Positions 17,025-24,318 of a stretch of 24,451 nucleotides of DNA are shown here, one piece after another (positions within the stretch are counted from its first letter, which is position 1; the number at the start of each line of letters is the position of its first letter). The notes under the pieces are model-generated. The model saw nothing but the letters and a program-made list of their open reading frames with translations. It had not been told where the DNA came from and did no database searches. This DNA is from Williamwhitmania sp035530955. Lineage in GTDB: Bacteria > Bacteroidota > Bacteroidia > Bacteroidales > Williamwhitmaniaceae. The position numbers and the translations under genes are program-made. The stretch is taken from NCBI GenBank assembly GCA_035530955.1, contig DATKTT010000121.1, positions 1 to 24,451 of the forward strand, written 5' to 3'.

Positions 17025-17032
17025 CAAAATTA
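17025..17032 (-). promoter_or_regulatory. Bacteroidota -7 promoter element upstream of the U32 gene
   Basis: Minus-strand TAATTTTG matches TAnnTTTG, 16 bases upstream of the U32 start codon at 17008. No clear -33 TTTG was found at the expected distance. The remaining bases of the 143-base gap (to 17151) show nothing else that I can name. Confidence 0.5.
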
Positions 17033-17151
17033 CTCATTTCGTGCTATTTTCATTTTAAAAGCACAACGAATGTTGCAATACACAGGCCACCTAGCCAATG
17101 GAAAGAAAAACGTGATTCTTTAAGGTACAGAAAATATGCAATAGGCCATTG

Positions 17152-18147
17152 TCAATGGGTAGAATGGGAGAGTTTGGCCAACAAATCCTTTATTGCAGAA
17201 TAATCAATATCCTCCATACACTTGAAGTGACCCTTAGGGCACTTTTCATATCCAATTTTTGAGCATGGTCGACACGACAAACCGGAAACTTCAAAAATTC
17301 GACTTTGATCTCCGCTGTAGTATGGATACATTCCCAGCTCCGGCGTAGTGTTGCCCCATATCGAAATTATGTTTCGCTTAAAGGCAGCAGCGATATGCAT
17401 TAGTCCAGTATCGGAGGTAATAACCACCTTGGCATCCTTTATAACGGCCGCACTTTCGAGCAGCGTCAACTTACCACATGCATTAAACACGTGGAGACCA
17501 GATTGCGCTGCAACAGCCTCACCTAAACCATTGTCCTCCGGTCCACCAAGAAGCACGATAGGCATTTTTATGGACTTGCATAATTCAACAACACGATGCT
17601 GGGGGATTCGTTTGGTGAAGTGCTTTGCCCCAACAACTATGGCTATATAATCTGCACGAAATAAAGAGGGAATTTTTTTGTCAGGGATTTTGAAGTTTGG
17701 AGGCAAAAAAAAGTCAAGCCCCTGCCCGTCATTATGAACATCAAGTGGTTCCACCGATTTTAGGTACCGATCTACAATATGAATAGGGGGCATAACTTGC
17801 CACTTCGTCCTTATATAAACCCACTTTATAAAGTTAAGTTTTCTGAATGTAAATGATTTAACCCGAATCAACTTAAGTTTCAGTATAGTTGTTCGAAGAT
17901 TGTGGTGCAAGTCTATAATATGGGTATACTTTTCACTGCGAAGCGCAGCAGCAAGGCGTGATAGGCTTTCGTCAAGCAGGAATACTTTATCAACATAAGG
18001 ATTATACTGAACGAGGTCGATAAAAGCTCTCTTGGTAACAAAGTGAACCTCCGAATTCGGAAACTTATTCTTAATTGCTCTTACAACAGGAGTCGTAAGC
18101 ACAATGTCGCCAATTGAACTAAAGCGAATGATTAGAAATTTCGGCAT
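17152..18147 (-). CDS. Glycosyltransferase family 9 (heptosyltransferase-like)
   Basis: Cytoplasmic GT-B enzyme of the family that includes LPS heptosyltransferases, using nucleotide-activated heptose or a related sugar to extend the LPS core. From the chosen start the protein is 331 residues. The N-terminus MPKFLIIRFSSIGDIVLTTP is the family hallmark ('iLiirlssiGDvvlttP'). The C-terminal half has the donor-site block ITSDTGLMHIAAAFKRNIIS followed by WGNTTPE, and a late cysteine cluster CRPCSKIGYEKCPKGHFKCM that is common in Bacteroidota members. An upstream in-frame ATG at 18225 would add 26 residues overlapping the preceding hydrolase gene by 73 bases; I reject it because that extension has no family character and the hallmark begins exactly at 18147, 5 bases after the hydrolase stop. 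Acceptor is unknown. It is the last gene of the atpD-atpC-hydrolase run. Confidence 0.92.
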   Translation of the reverse strand: MPKFLIIRFSSIGDIVLTTPVVRAIKNKFPNSEVHFVTKRAFIDLVQYNPYVDKVFLLDESLSRLAAALRSEKYTHIIDLHHNLRTTILKLKLIRVKSFTFRKLNFIKWVYIRTKWQVMPPIHIVDRYLKSVEPLDVHNDGQGLDFFLPPNFKIPDKKIPSLFRADYIAIVVGAKHFTKRIPQHRVVELCKSIKMPIVLLGGPEDNGLGEAVAAQSGLHVFNACGKLTLLESAAVIKDAKVVITSDTGLMHIAAAFKRNIISIWGNTTPELGMYPYYSGDQSRIFEVSGLSCRPCSKIGYEKCPKGHFKCMEDIDYSAIKDLLAKLSHSTH

Positions 18148-18152
18148 AAACC

Positions 18153-18884
18153 TTACTTGGGTAATCGATTGAAAAATAGGGTTAGTGCCAACCACATATC
18201 TTTGCTCTCCGGGCTCGATTCCCAAAAAGTTTTAGCACCATGGCAGCCCGGAAAATTCCCCGGTCCATTAATAACCAGATTAACCTGTGGAATAGAAGAT
18301 ACCATTCTTTTTATATAGGGAATTTCGAACTGCGTCCCTGTAATAAAAACGTTTTTTTTGGGAAGTTTAATTCGTGACTGCACGTAGGTTGTATCTCCAA
18401 AATACTCTCCTGGTGAACAGGCGATTACGCTGCCAACCTTAACCGATTCAGAAGCAATAATAAGGCTAAGTGATGCGCTATAACTTGAGCCAAACAAAAT
18501 TACCGGCTTTTGAACAAGCGCTCTTGCGTAGTCAATAGAGGCGAGAATATCTGGGATAGCATCAAGGAAATCTTGGGGGAGTTTTTTCTCTTTTGCTCTC
18601 TCTGCGGTTTCGTTCACAACAAAGTTTTCCTCCCCGCCAGATCGTAAATCAACTGCAAGGCAGCTGTAGCCAAGATTAACCAACTTTGGTGCAATTGCAC
18701 GATACTCTCCCCTGCTTGAACCGGCTTGGTGTAACAGAATTATTATAGGTGAGTCCGGCTTCCCCAGATAGAGGTCGGCAGTTATTTGTAAACCATCTGC
18801 TGCGTTGTAAGTCACCTTCTGCTGAGCGTATGAAGCAGCCACCAGCAAAGACAGGAAACAAAAACTAAGCAACCTTTTAACCAT
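18153..18884 (-). CDS. Exported alpha/beta hydrolase
   Basis: A 243-residue secreted or periplasmic protein of the alpha/beta-hydrolase fold. Residues 1-21 are a signal peptide (MVKRLLSFCFLSLLVAASYA then QQ). The oxyanion region is LLHQAGSSRGEY (about 50-61). The nucleophile elbow is GSSYS (132-136) with Ser134, and the likely catalytic histidine is His215 in PGCHGAKTFW. The position where the acid usually sits reads TGTQFEIPY, with Glu187 rather than a clear Asp; either Glu acts as the acid or the triad is unusual. The nearest general type is the dienelactone-hydrolase/esterase group; the substrate cannot be told. It lies 9 bases after atpC and 5 bases before the GT9 start, so it is probably co-transcribed, although nothing links it to ATP synthesis. 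Confidence 0.88.
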   Translation of the reverse strand: MVKRLLSFCFLSLLVAASYAQQKVTYNAADGLQITADLYLGKPDSPIIILLHQAGSSRGEYRAIAPKLVNLGYSCLAVDLRSGGEENFVVNETAERAKEKKLPQDFLDAIPDILASIDYARALVQKPVILFGSSYSASLSLIIASESVKVGSVIACSPGEYFGDTTYVQSRIKLPKKNVFITGTQFEIPYIKRMVSSIPQVNLVINGPGNFPGCHGAKTFWESSPESKDMWLALTLFFNRLPK

Positions 18885-18893
18885 GCTATTATC

Positions 18894-19148
18894 CTATGGA
18901 ACTACGGTAACCTTCTCTCCACAAATAGTTACTTTGCTATTGACAACCTCAACAAAACCAGACTCCACGTCGAACAGTAAAAAATCCTCATTCTTCATGG
19001 TGATTTTTACTACGCCGCTTTCCAACGAAGAAATTAAAGGAGCATGGTTGTCGAGCATTGAAAAAGAACCCTTTTTCCCAGGAACCCTAACCATTTGGCA
19101 TTCTCCAGAGAAATAAACTTTTTCGGGTGAAACTAGCTCAACAATCAT
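18894..19148 (-). CDS. atpC: ATP synthase epsilon subunit, short form
   Basis: Epsilon subunit of the F1 sector of ATP synthase, part of the central stalk. Only 84 residues are present, covering the N-terminal beta-sandwich: MIVELVSPEKVYFSGECQMV, then VPGKKGSFSMLDNHAPLISSLESG (written here as a region at about 23-46), then DFLLFDVESGFVEVVNSKVTI. The 'G-S-F-x-x-L-x-N-H-A-P' block is the family signature. The C-terminal helical hairpin found in E. coli epsilon (about 139 residues) is absent; the stop codon is clean and the next gene follows directly, and short epsilon subunits are usual in Bacteroidota, so this is not a truncation. It follows atpD by 11 bases. Confidence 0.95.
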   Translation of the reverse strand: MIVELVSPEKVYFSGECQMVRVPGKKGSFSMLDNHAPLISSLESGVVKITMKNEDFLLFDVESGFVEVVNSKVTICGEKVTVVP

Positions 19149-19159
19149 TCCTTTAGTAT

Positions 19160-20674
19160 TTATTCAGCACGTAATTTTTTTGCTTTTTCAATGGCTTCAT
19201 CAATTGTCCCAACAAAACTAAACGCGTTTTCAGGCAAATCGTCTACCTCGCCATCCATAATCATGTTAAATCCACGAATGGTCTCTTCAATTGAAACCAA
19301 CACGCCCTTGAATCCAGAATATGCTTCAGCCACATGAAATGGCTGGGAAAGGAATCGTTGCACGCGTCGTGCTCTATGCACCACCAACTTGTCCTCATCT
19401 GAAAGTTCTTCCATGCCAAGAATAGCGATAATATCTTGCAGCTCACGATAACGCTGAAGGAGTCTTTTTACTCGCTGCGCAGTATTATAATGAACCTCTC
19501 CAACCACTTCCGGTGATAGAATTCTTGAAGTGGAATCGAGCGGATCAACGGCAGGGTAAATACCTTGTTCCGAAATTTTCCGATTGAGAACAGTGGTTGC
19601 GTCGAGGTGACTAAACGTGGTTGCTGGAGCTGGGTCAGTTAAATCATCGGCTGGCACATACACTGCCTGAACAGACGTAATTGATCCTTTTGTTGTAGAA
19701 GTAATTCGCTCTTGCATTCCACCCATCTCTGTGGCCAGCGTTGGCTGATAACCCACCGCAGAAGGCATTCGTCCCATGAGAGCGGAAACCTCCGAACCTG
19801 CTTGGGTAAACCTAAAGATATTGTCGATAAAGAATAGAATATCCTTACCACCACCCTCGCCACCACCATCACGATACGACTCAGCAATGGTAAGTCCAGA
19901 GAGTGCAACAGTAGCACGAGCTCCGGGTGGCTCATTCATCTGCCCAAAAACCAAGGTTGCTTGAGATTTTTGCAGCTCATCCCTATCAACTTTTGAAAGA
20001 TCCCATCCACCTTCCTCCATACTGTGCTTAAACTCGTCACCATAACGAATAACGCCAGACTCAATCATCTCGCGGAGTAGGTCGTTGCCCTCGCGGGTTC
20101 GCTCGCCAACACCAGCAAAAACGGAAATTCCATCATGCTTCTTTGCAATATTGTTGATGAGTTCCATGATGAGCACGGTTTTCCCAACACCAGCACCACC
20201 AAAAAGGCCAATTTTTCCACCTTTAGGATACGGTTCAAGCAGGTCGATAACCTTTATTCCAGTAAATAGAATTTCATTTTTTGTCGAAAGATGCTCATAA
20301 GAAGGTGGTTCCCTGTGTATTGGATAGGAGTTTTCGTAAGATAACGGCCCAATGCCATCAATCGCTTCTCCTATTACATTCAGCAAGCGCCCTTTCACTT
20401 GATCTCCAACGGGCATGCTGATGGACGAACCAAGACCAAGCGCCTCCATTCCTCTTTTTAGACCATCGGTGGAATCCATCGCAATGCACCGAACGGCATT
20501 TTCGCCTATATGCTGCTGGCATTCTACAATTAATGCACGCCCATCCTCGCGCATAATTTTGATTGCATCATGAATACTAGGAAGTTCTTCAGAGCCCTTT
20601 TCGAAAACGATATCAACGACCGGACCAATTACCTGAATAATTTTCCCTTGCTTATTTTCCATACTATTAGACAT
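19160..20674 (-). CDS. atpD: ATP synthase subunit beta
   Basis: Catalytic beta subunit of the F1 head, which makes ATP from ADP and phosphate at the membrane. The 504 residues match the family. The N-terminal barrel starts GKIIQVIGPVVDIVFEKG. The Walker A motif is GGAGVGKT (159-166), the catalytic glutamate is in GVGERTREGNDL (Glu191), and Walker B lies in KDILFFIDNIFRFTQAGSE. ALMGRMPSAVGYQPTLATEMG and YVPADDLTDPAPATTFSHLD are further invariant stretches. Met5 is an alternative start. The gene precedes atpC by 11 bases; alpha, gamma, delta and the Fo genes are not in the window, so the ATP synthase locus is split or rearranged. A promoter-like element sits 29 bases upstream of the start. Confidence 0.98.
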   Translation of the reverse strand: MSNSMENKQGKIIQVIGPVVDIVFEKGSEELPSIHDAIKIMREDGRALIVECQQHIGENAVRCIAMDSTDGLKRGMEALGLGSSISMPVGDQVKGRLLNVIGEAIDGIGPLSYENSYPIHREPPSYEHLSTKNEILFTGIKVIDLLEPYPKGGKIGLFGGAGVGKTVLIMELINNIAKKHDGISVFAGVGERTREGNDLLREMIESGVIRYGDEFKHSMEEGGWDLSKVDRDELQKSQATLVFGQMNEPPGARATVALSGLTIAESYRDGGGEGGGKDILFFIDNIFRFTQAGSEVSALMGRMPSAVGYQPTLATEMGGMQERITSTTKGSITSVQAVYVPADDLTDPAPATTFSHLDATTVLNRKISEQGIYPAVDPLDSTSRILSPEVVGEVHYNTAQRVKRLLQRYRELQDIIAILGMEELSDEDKLVVHRARRVQRFLSQPFHVAEAYSGFKGVLVSIEETIRGFNMIMDGEVDDLPENAFSFVGTIDEAIEKAKKLRAE

Positions 20675-20702
20675 TATTGGAAAAATGTAAATCCTTGTTG
20701 GA

Positions 20703-20710
20703 CAAAATTA
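20703..20710 (-). promoter_or_regulatory. Possible -7 promoter element upstream of atpD
   Basis: Minus-strand TAATTTTG matches TAnnTTTG in the 73-base gap between the polyprenyl synthase stop and the atpD start. A -33 TTTG is not evident. This would let atpD-atpC be transcribed apart from the upstream lipid genes. Confidence 0.45.
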
Positions 20711-20747
20711 GCACAAAAAACAACCAATGGTTAAATGATCTTACTTT

Positions 20748-21722
20748 TTAGCTATTTCTAGCCATCATTTTATTGGCCAAATTTCCTAAGACAGCAATTC
20801 TCCCATCAGGCGTACTAATGCGCCTTAGGTTGTCGAAGCTAAGGGTGAAGTATTTTTCAATCAGCACTTCCGCGATTTCGTCTACCTTTAATTCCTTGTA
20901 GATGGATAAAATACCGCTGATTTTTTTCTCTGGGTCAATCTCCTTAATATTTAAATAGCTGTTTAGAAGATCGTGTTGACTTCCTCTTGCCAATCGCAGC
21001 GCAGTAATTAACAAAATGGTTTTCTTGTTTGCGACAATATCACCCCCAATTTTTTTCCCAAAAACATGAATGTCGCCAAACGAGTCGAGCAGGTCGTCCT
21101 GTAGTTGAAACGCAATGCCAAGGTTAAGCCCAAAGTTTTTCATCAGCTCCTGGTCTGTTTCGTTCGCACCACCACAAATGGCACCAATGGTGCAGCAACC
21201 GGCAAGGAGCGCGGCAGTTTTCAGCTCAACCATTCGAAGATATTCGTCCTCGGTAACGTAAGTCTCCTTTTCGAAGTTCATGTCCAGCTGTTGCCCCTGG
21301 CATACCTCCAATGCTACCTTGTTAAAAACGGGAAGTAGCTTGGTAATAACGTTTTTATCAGACTTTTGAAGCATTTCATAGGCAACAACCATCAAGGCAT
21401 CGCCTGATAGAATTGCCGTATTGGTATCCCATTTCCGGTGAACCGTATCTTGGCCTCGACGCATGTCGGCACCATCCATAATATCATCATGAATTAAGGT
21501 GAAATTATGAAACAGTTCCAACGCCAAGGCCGGTTCAACAGCACCCTGAACATTGTCTTTAAAAATATTGCATGCCATTAAGGTAATTATAGGACGAATG
21601 CGTTTCCCTCCAGCGGAAAGCAAATACCTAATTGGAGCAAAAAGTTCAGAAGGTTCGCGGTCAAGCTCAAGCTCCAAAAGTCCTTTTTCGGCAATTTCCT
21701 GCAGATCCTCAAATGAATACAT
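20748..21722 (-). CDS. Polyprenyl diphosphate synthase (short- to medium-chain)
   Basis: Cytoplasmic trans-prenyltransferase of 324 residues that condenses isopentenyl diphosphate with allylic diphosphates. The family landmarks are in order: GGKRIRP (38-44), the first Asp-rich motif DDIMD (79-83) followed by MRRG, LSGDAL (105-110), GQQLDMNF (143-150), and the second motif DDLLDSFGD (209-217). There is no two-residue insertion in the first motif. The fifth residue before it is Phe74 and the fourth is Thr75; a bulky residue at position -5 is known to limit chain length, so a C15-C20 product is more likely than a long quinone side chain. This remains an inference. It follows the MMPL/RND gene by 11 bases, which suggests co-transcription. 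Confidence 0.93.
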   Translation of the reverse strand: MYSFEDLQEIAEKGLLELELDREPSELFAPIRYLLSAGGKRIRPIITLMACNIFKDNVQGAVEPALALELFHNFTLIHDDIMDGADMRRGQDTVHRKWDTNTAILSGDALMVVAYEMLQKSDKNVITKLLPVFNKVALEVCQGQQLDMNFEKETYVTEDEYLRMVELKTAALLAGCCTIGAICGGANETDQELMKNFGLNLGIAFQLQDDLLDSFGDIHVFGKKIGGDIVANKKTILLITALRLARGSQHDLLNSYLNIKEIDPEKKISGILSIYKELKVDEIAEVLIEKYFTLSFDNLRRISTPDGRIAVLGNLANKMMARNS

Positions 21723-21733
21723 GCGTAAACAGT

Positions 21734-24127
21734 TTATTGGTTATCAACATCATCCTTAATCTTAAGTTCGCTGAGCTCGATATCCAGCTCCTCATCGTAT
21801 ATGGAAATAAGTGGATCGCTGAAGAATTGTTTTTTCCTAATCTTTTCTAAAGTAAGTAATAGCGTTGGCAGTACAATGAGATTACTAAACATAGCGATTA
21901 GCAGGGTAAACGAAATTAGAACGCCAAGGGCAACGGTACCACCAAAGCTGCTAGCCGCAAAAATTCCAAAGCCAAAGAAAAGAATTATGGAGGTATAAAG
22001 CATGCTTACGCCCGTCTCCCGAATGGCAAACCTTACCGATTCGCCAATATTATTTCCAGAAAGCAGCATCTCCTGCTTATACTTGGCTAAAAAGTGGATT
22101 GAGTTATCCACAGAAATTCCAAAGGCAATGCTAAAAACCAGCACGGTAGATGGCTTCAGCGATATACCCAAATAACCCATAAAGGCTGCGGTTAATAGTA
22201 GTGGGATTAAGTTGGACAGCAGAGCAAACAGCACCATTTTGGTGGAACGGAACATGCCTGCCATAAAGACCGCAATAAGCATTACGGCCAGAATTAAACT
22301 CGATATTAAATTGTGGACGAGGTATTCACTTCCCTTGGCGTTTATCACGCTGCCACCGGTTATGGAGACCAACGATGATTTGGCTCCATAAACCTCGTGA
22401 ATATTTTGAGAAATACTATCAAGGAGGACGTTCATCTTCTGGGTTCCAACATCGGCAACATTATACATAATGCGCGCATAGCGGCCCGTGGAATCAACAA
22501 AGTTGTTAAAGATCGCATTGTCTGATTTTTCCCTAGGTAGATAGGACATAATAAAGCCCACCTCCATAGAAATAGGAAATCGATAGGCAGAAGCTTGGCC
22601 GTTGAAGTATCCTTGCCGAGCAAACTTCACTGCCTCAACAATGGAAAGAGGCTTAGAAAGTTCCGGGTAGCGTTTCAACTTGTTTTGAAGCTCATTTATA
22701 TGTTTTAGATTCTCGTATTGCATCAACCCCTTGGGGCGTTGAGCATCGATAAGAATTTCAAAAGGCATCAAACCAGAGAAGTTTGACTCGAAAAATTTTA
22801 AATCACGGTAAACTTTGGAGTTATGGGGTACATCATCAACCATGTATCCATTGCTCTTAACCATTGTTAGCCCAATGATACCTACCAAAATCAAAAAAGC
22901 AGCAATGCCAAAAATAATTTTGCGATGGTAGAAAGTAATGTCCACAATAAACTTAGTTACCTTTCGCATATACCTGTTCTCGAGATGCTTAAGGTGCTTA
23001 TCTGTAGGGGGTGGGAGAAAGCTAAAGATAACCGGGATAAGGGTAATGGAAACAATAAAAACGCCAAGAATATTAACAGCGGCAACAAGTCCAAATTCCC
23101 GCAATATTTGAGTACCGGCAATAACAAACGTTCCAAATCCTGCGGCCGTAGTTAGGTTTGTCATAAAGGCAGCGCTACCAACTTTTTGAATTACACGCTG
23201 TAGTGCCTTGATCTTATTTCCGTGGTAGCGGTATTCCTGGTGATATTTATTTAGAAGAAAAACACAGTTAGGGATGCCAATTACAATTATCAACGGCGGA
23301 ATAACTGCCGTAAGAATTGTTACAGGATATCCAAAAAACGCCAACGTGCCCATTGCCCAAATAACCGAAACGCCAACAACCACAAGAGAGAAGAACACCA
23401 CTTTAAACGATCGAAAAAACAGATAAAGAATCAGTGCGGTTACTGCTATGGCTAGAAAAATAAAAAAAAACATTTCCGACTTAACCATTTCAGCCATGGT
23501 AATTCGAATGTATGGAAGGCCCGAAACGTGGGCCGTAACGCCCGATTGCTGTTCATAATGGTTAATCGCCGTCATTATATTGCCGAGAAGCGCAACGCGT
23601 TGAGCACTCTGAAGAATTTCCTTATTCAGCGAAACCATCATGATAAAAGTAGAGGTGGTGTCGTTATAGAGAAATCCCTTATAAAATGGCAACGAGTAAA
23701 TAACTTGCCGAATGCTATCAAGTTGCATCTGGTCATCAATGCCAGCCTGAACGACTTTGATCAGCTGAAACTTTTTTAATTCTGTATTTTTCTGGAGGGT
23801 ATAAATATCGTAAATCGAAAATGCCTGCTTAACTCCGGTGATTGTCTTCAGGGAATGCTGTAAATCGCGCCAATCACAATAATGCTTATAAGTAAAAAAT
23901 TTGTTGTCGGTAATACCTATAAAAATAGCGTTGCCACCAGCGCCAAACTTCTTAGTAAAACTATCGTAGTTTACCTGAACGCTATCGTCGGCAGGCAGAA
24001 GGGAGGCTGGTTCATAAAGCATTTTAAGCTGGGTTGCCTTATACCCCATCACCAGCGTAATTAAGGAAATAATAACGATAACAACAGGCCGGTTCTTCAG
24101 GATCAACCTAGCAATAATTCGAAACAT
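21734..24127 (-). CDS. MMPL/RND-superfamily membrane transporter (sterol-sensing-domain type)
   Basis: Inner-membrane protein of 797 residues with the duplicated RND architecture. Helix 1 (about 13-30) is followed by a first extracytoplasmic domain (about 35-215), then a bundle of helices (about 218-390, including FFFIFLAIAVTALILYLFF). Helix 7 near 405-425 is followed by a second external domain (about 430-610), and a second helix bundle runs to about 760. The predicted cytoplasmic tail is acidic. The second bundle has FGISVDNSIHF with Asp674 in the GxxxD position used for proton relay. The equivalent place in the first bundle reads IGIPNCVFLLNKYH, with Asn287 instead of Asp. The MMPL group moves lipids and other hydrophobic molecules (MmpL3, HpnN). 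The next gene, 11 bases on, is a prenyl diphosphate synthase, which hints at an isoprenoid-related cargo. Confidence 0.9.
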   Translation of the reverse strand: MFRIIARLILKNRPVVIVIISLITLVMGYKATQLKMLYEPASLLPADDSVQVNYDSFTKKFGAGGNAIFIGITDNKFFTYKHYCDWRDLQHSLKTITGVKQAFSIYDIYTLQKNTELKKFQLIKVVQAGIDDQMQLDSIRQVIYSLPFYKGFLYNDTTSTFIMMVSLNKEILQSAQRVALLGNIMTAINHYEQQSGVTAHVSGLPYIRITMAEMVKSEMFFFIFLAIAVTALILYLFFRSFKVVFFSLVVVGVSVIWAMGTLAFFGYPVTILTAVIPPLIIVIGIPNCVFLLNKYHQEYRYHGNKIKALQRVIQKVGSAAFMTNLTTAAGFGTFVIAGTQILREFGLVAAVNILGVFIVSITLIPVIFSFLPPPTDKHLKHLENRYMRKVTKFIVDITFYHRKIIFGIAAFLILVGIIGLTMVKSNGYMVDDVPHNSKVYRDLKFFESNFSGLMPFEILIDAQRPKGLMQYENLKHINELQNKLKRYPELSKPLSIVEAVKFARQGYFNGQASAYRFPISMEVGFIMSYLPREKSDNAIFNNFVDSTGRYARIMYNVADVGTQKMNVLLDSISQNIHEVYGAKSSLVSITGGSVINAKGSEYLVHNLISSLILAVMLIAVFMAGMFRSTKMVLFALLSNLIPLLLTAAFMGYLGISLKPSTVLVFSIAFGISVDNSIHFLAKYKQEMLLSGNNIGESVRFAIRETGVSMLYTSIILFFGFGIFAASSFGGTVALGVLISFTLLIAMFSNLIVLPTLLLTLEKIRKKQFFSDPLISIYDEELDIELSELKIKDDVDNQ

Positions 24128-24173
24128 TAGAGGTGACTTTTATTATTATGGTTTCATTTTTGCTTGAAGAAGG

Positions 24174-24181
24174 CAAAGATA
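24174..24181 (-). promoter_or_regulatory. Possible -7 promoter element upstream of the MMPL/RND gene
   Basis: Minus-strand TATCTTTG matches TAnnTTTG, 46 bases upstream of the start codon at 24127. No -33 TTTG is seen at a normal distance. It lies in the same intergenic gap as the divergent promoter for the Na/Pi-transporter gene. Confidence 0.45.
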
Positions 24182-24261
24182 GTAAAGTAACAAAAATTTC
24201 TCTTGCTGTTTTTATATATCACTAAAAAAGGGATGTCGAAACTTGCCCCATAAGTTTGTAC

Positions 24262-24292
24262 TTTTGCCTTGCAACAATTTGTTTTACATTTG
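24262..24292 (+). promoter_or_regulatory. Bacteroidota promoter for the Na/Pi cotransporter-family gene
   Basis: TTTTG at 24262-24266 (-33 element) and TACATTTG at 24285-24292 (-7 element) are separated by 18 bases, close to the Bacteroidota consensus. The start codon follows at 24319, giving a leader of about 20 bases. This is the only promoter in the window where both elements are recognisable. Confidence 0.62.
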
Positions 24293-24318
24293 TCTGCTTC
24301 ACTAGAAAATAACGAGTA

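Noticed and set aside
18148..18225. Upstream ATG at 18225 as the start of the GT9 gene
   Set aside because: It would add 26 residues overlapping the hydrolase gene; the family hallmark begins at the ATG at 18147, which follows the hydrolase stop by 5 bases.
18894..19148. atpC as a truncated pseudogene
   Set aside because: The beta-sandwich signature is intact, the next gene begins 9 bases downstream, and short epsilon subunits are normal for this phylum.
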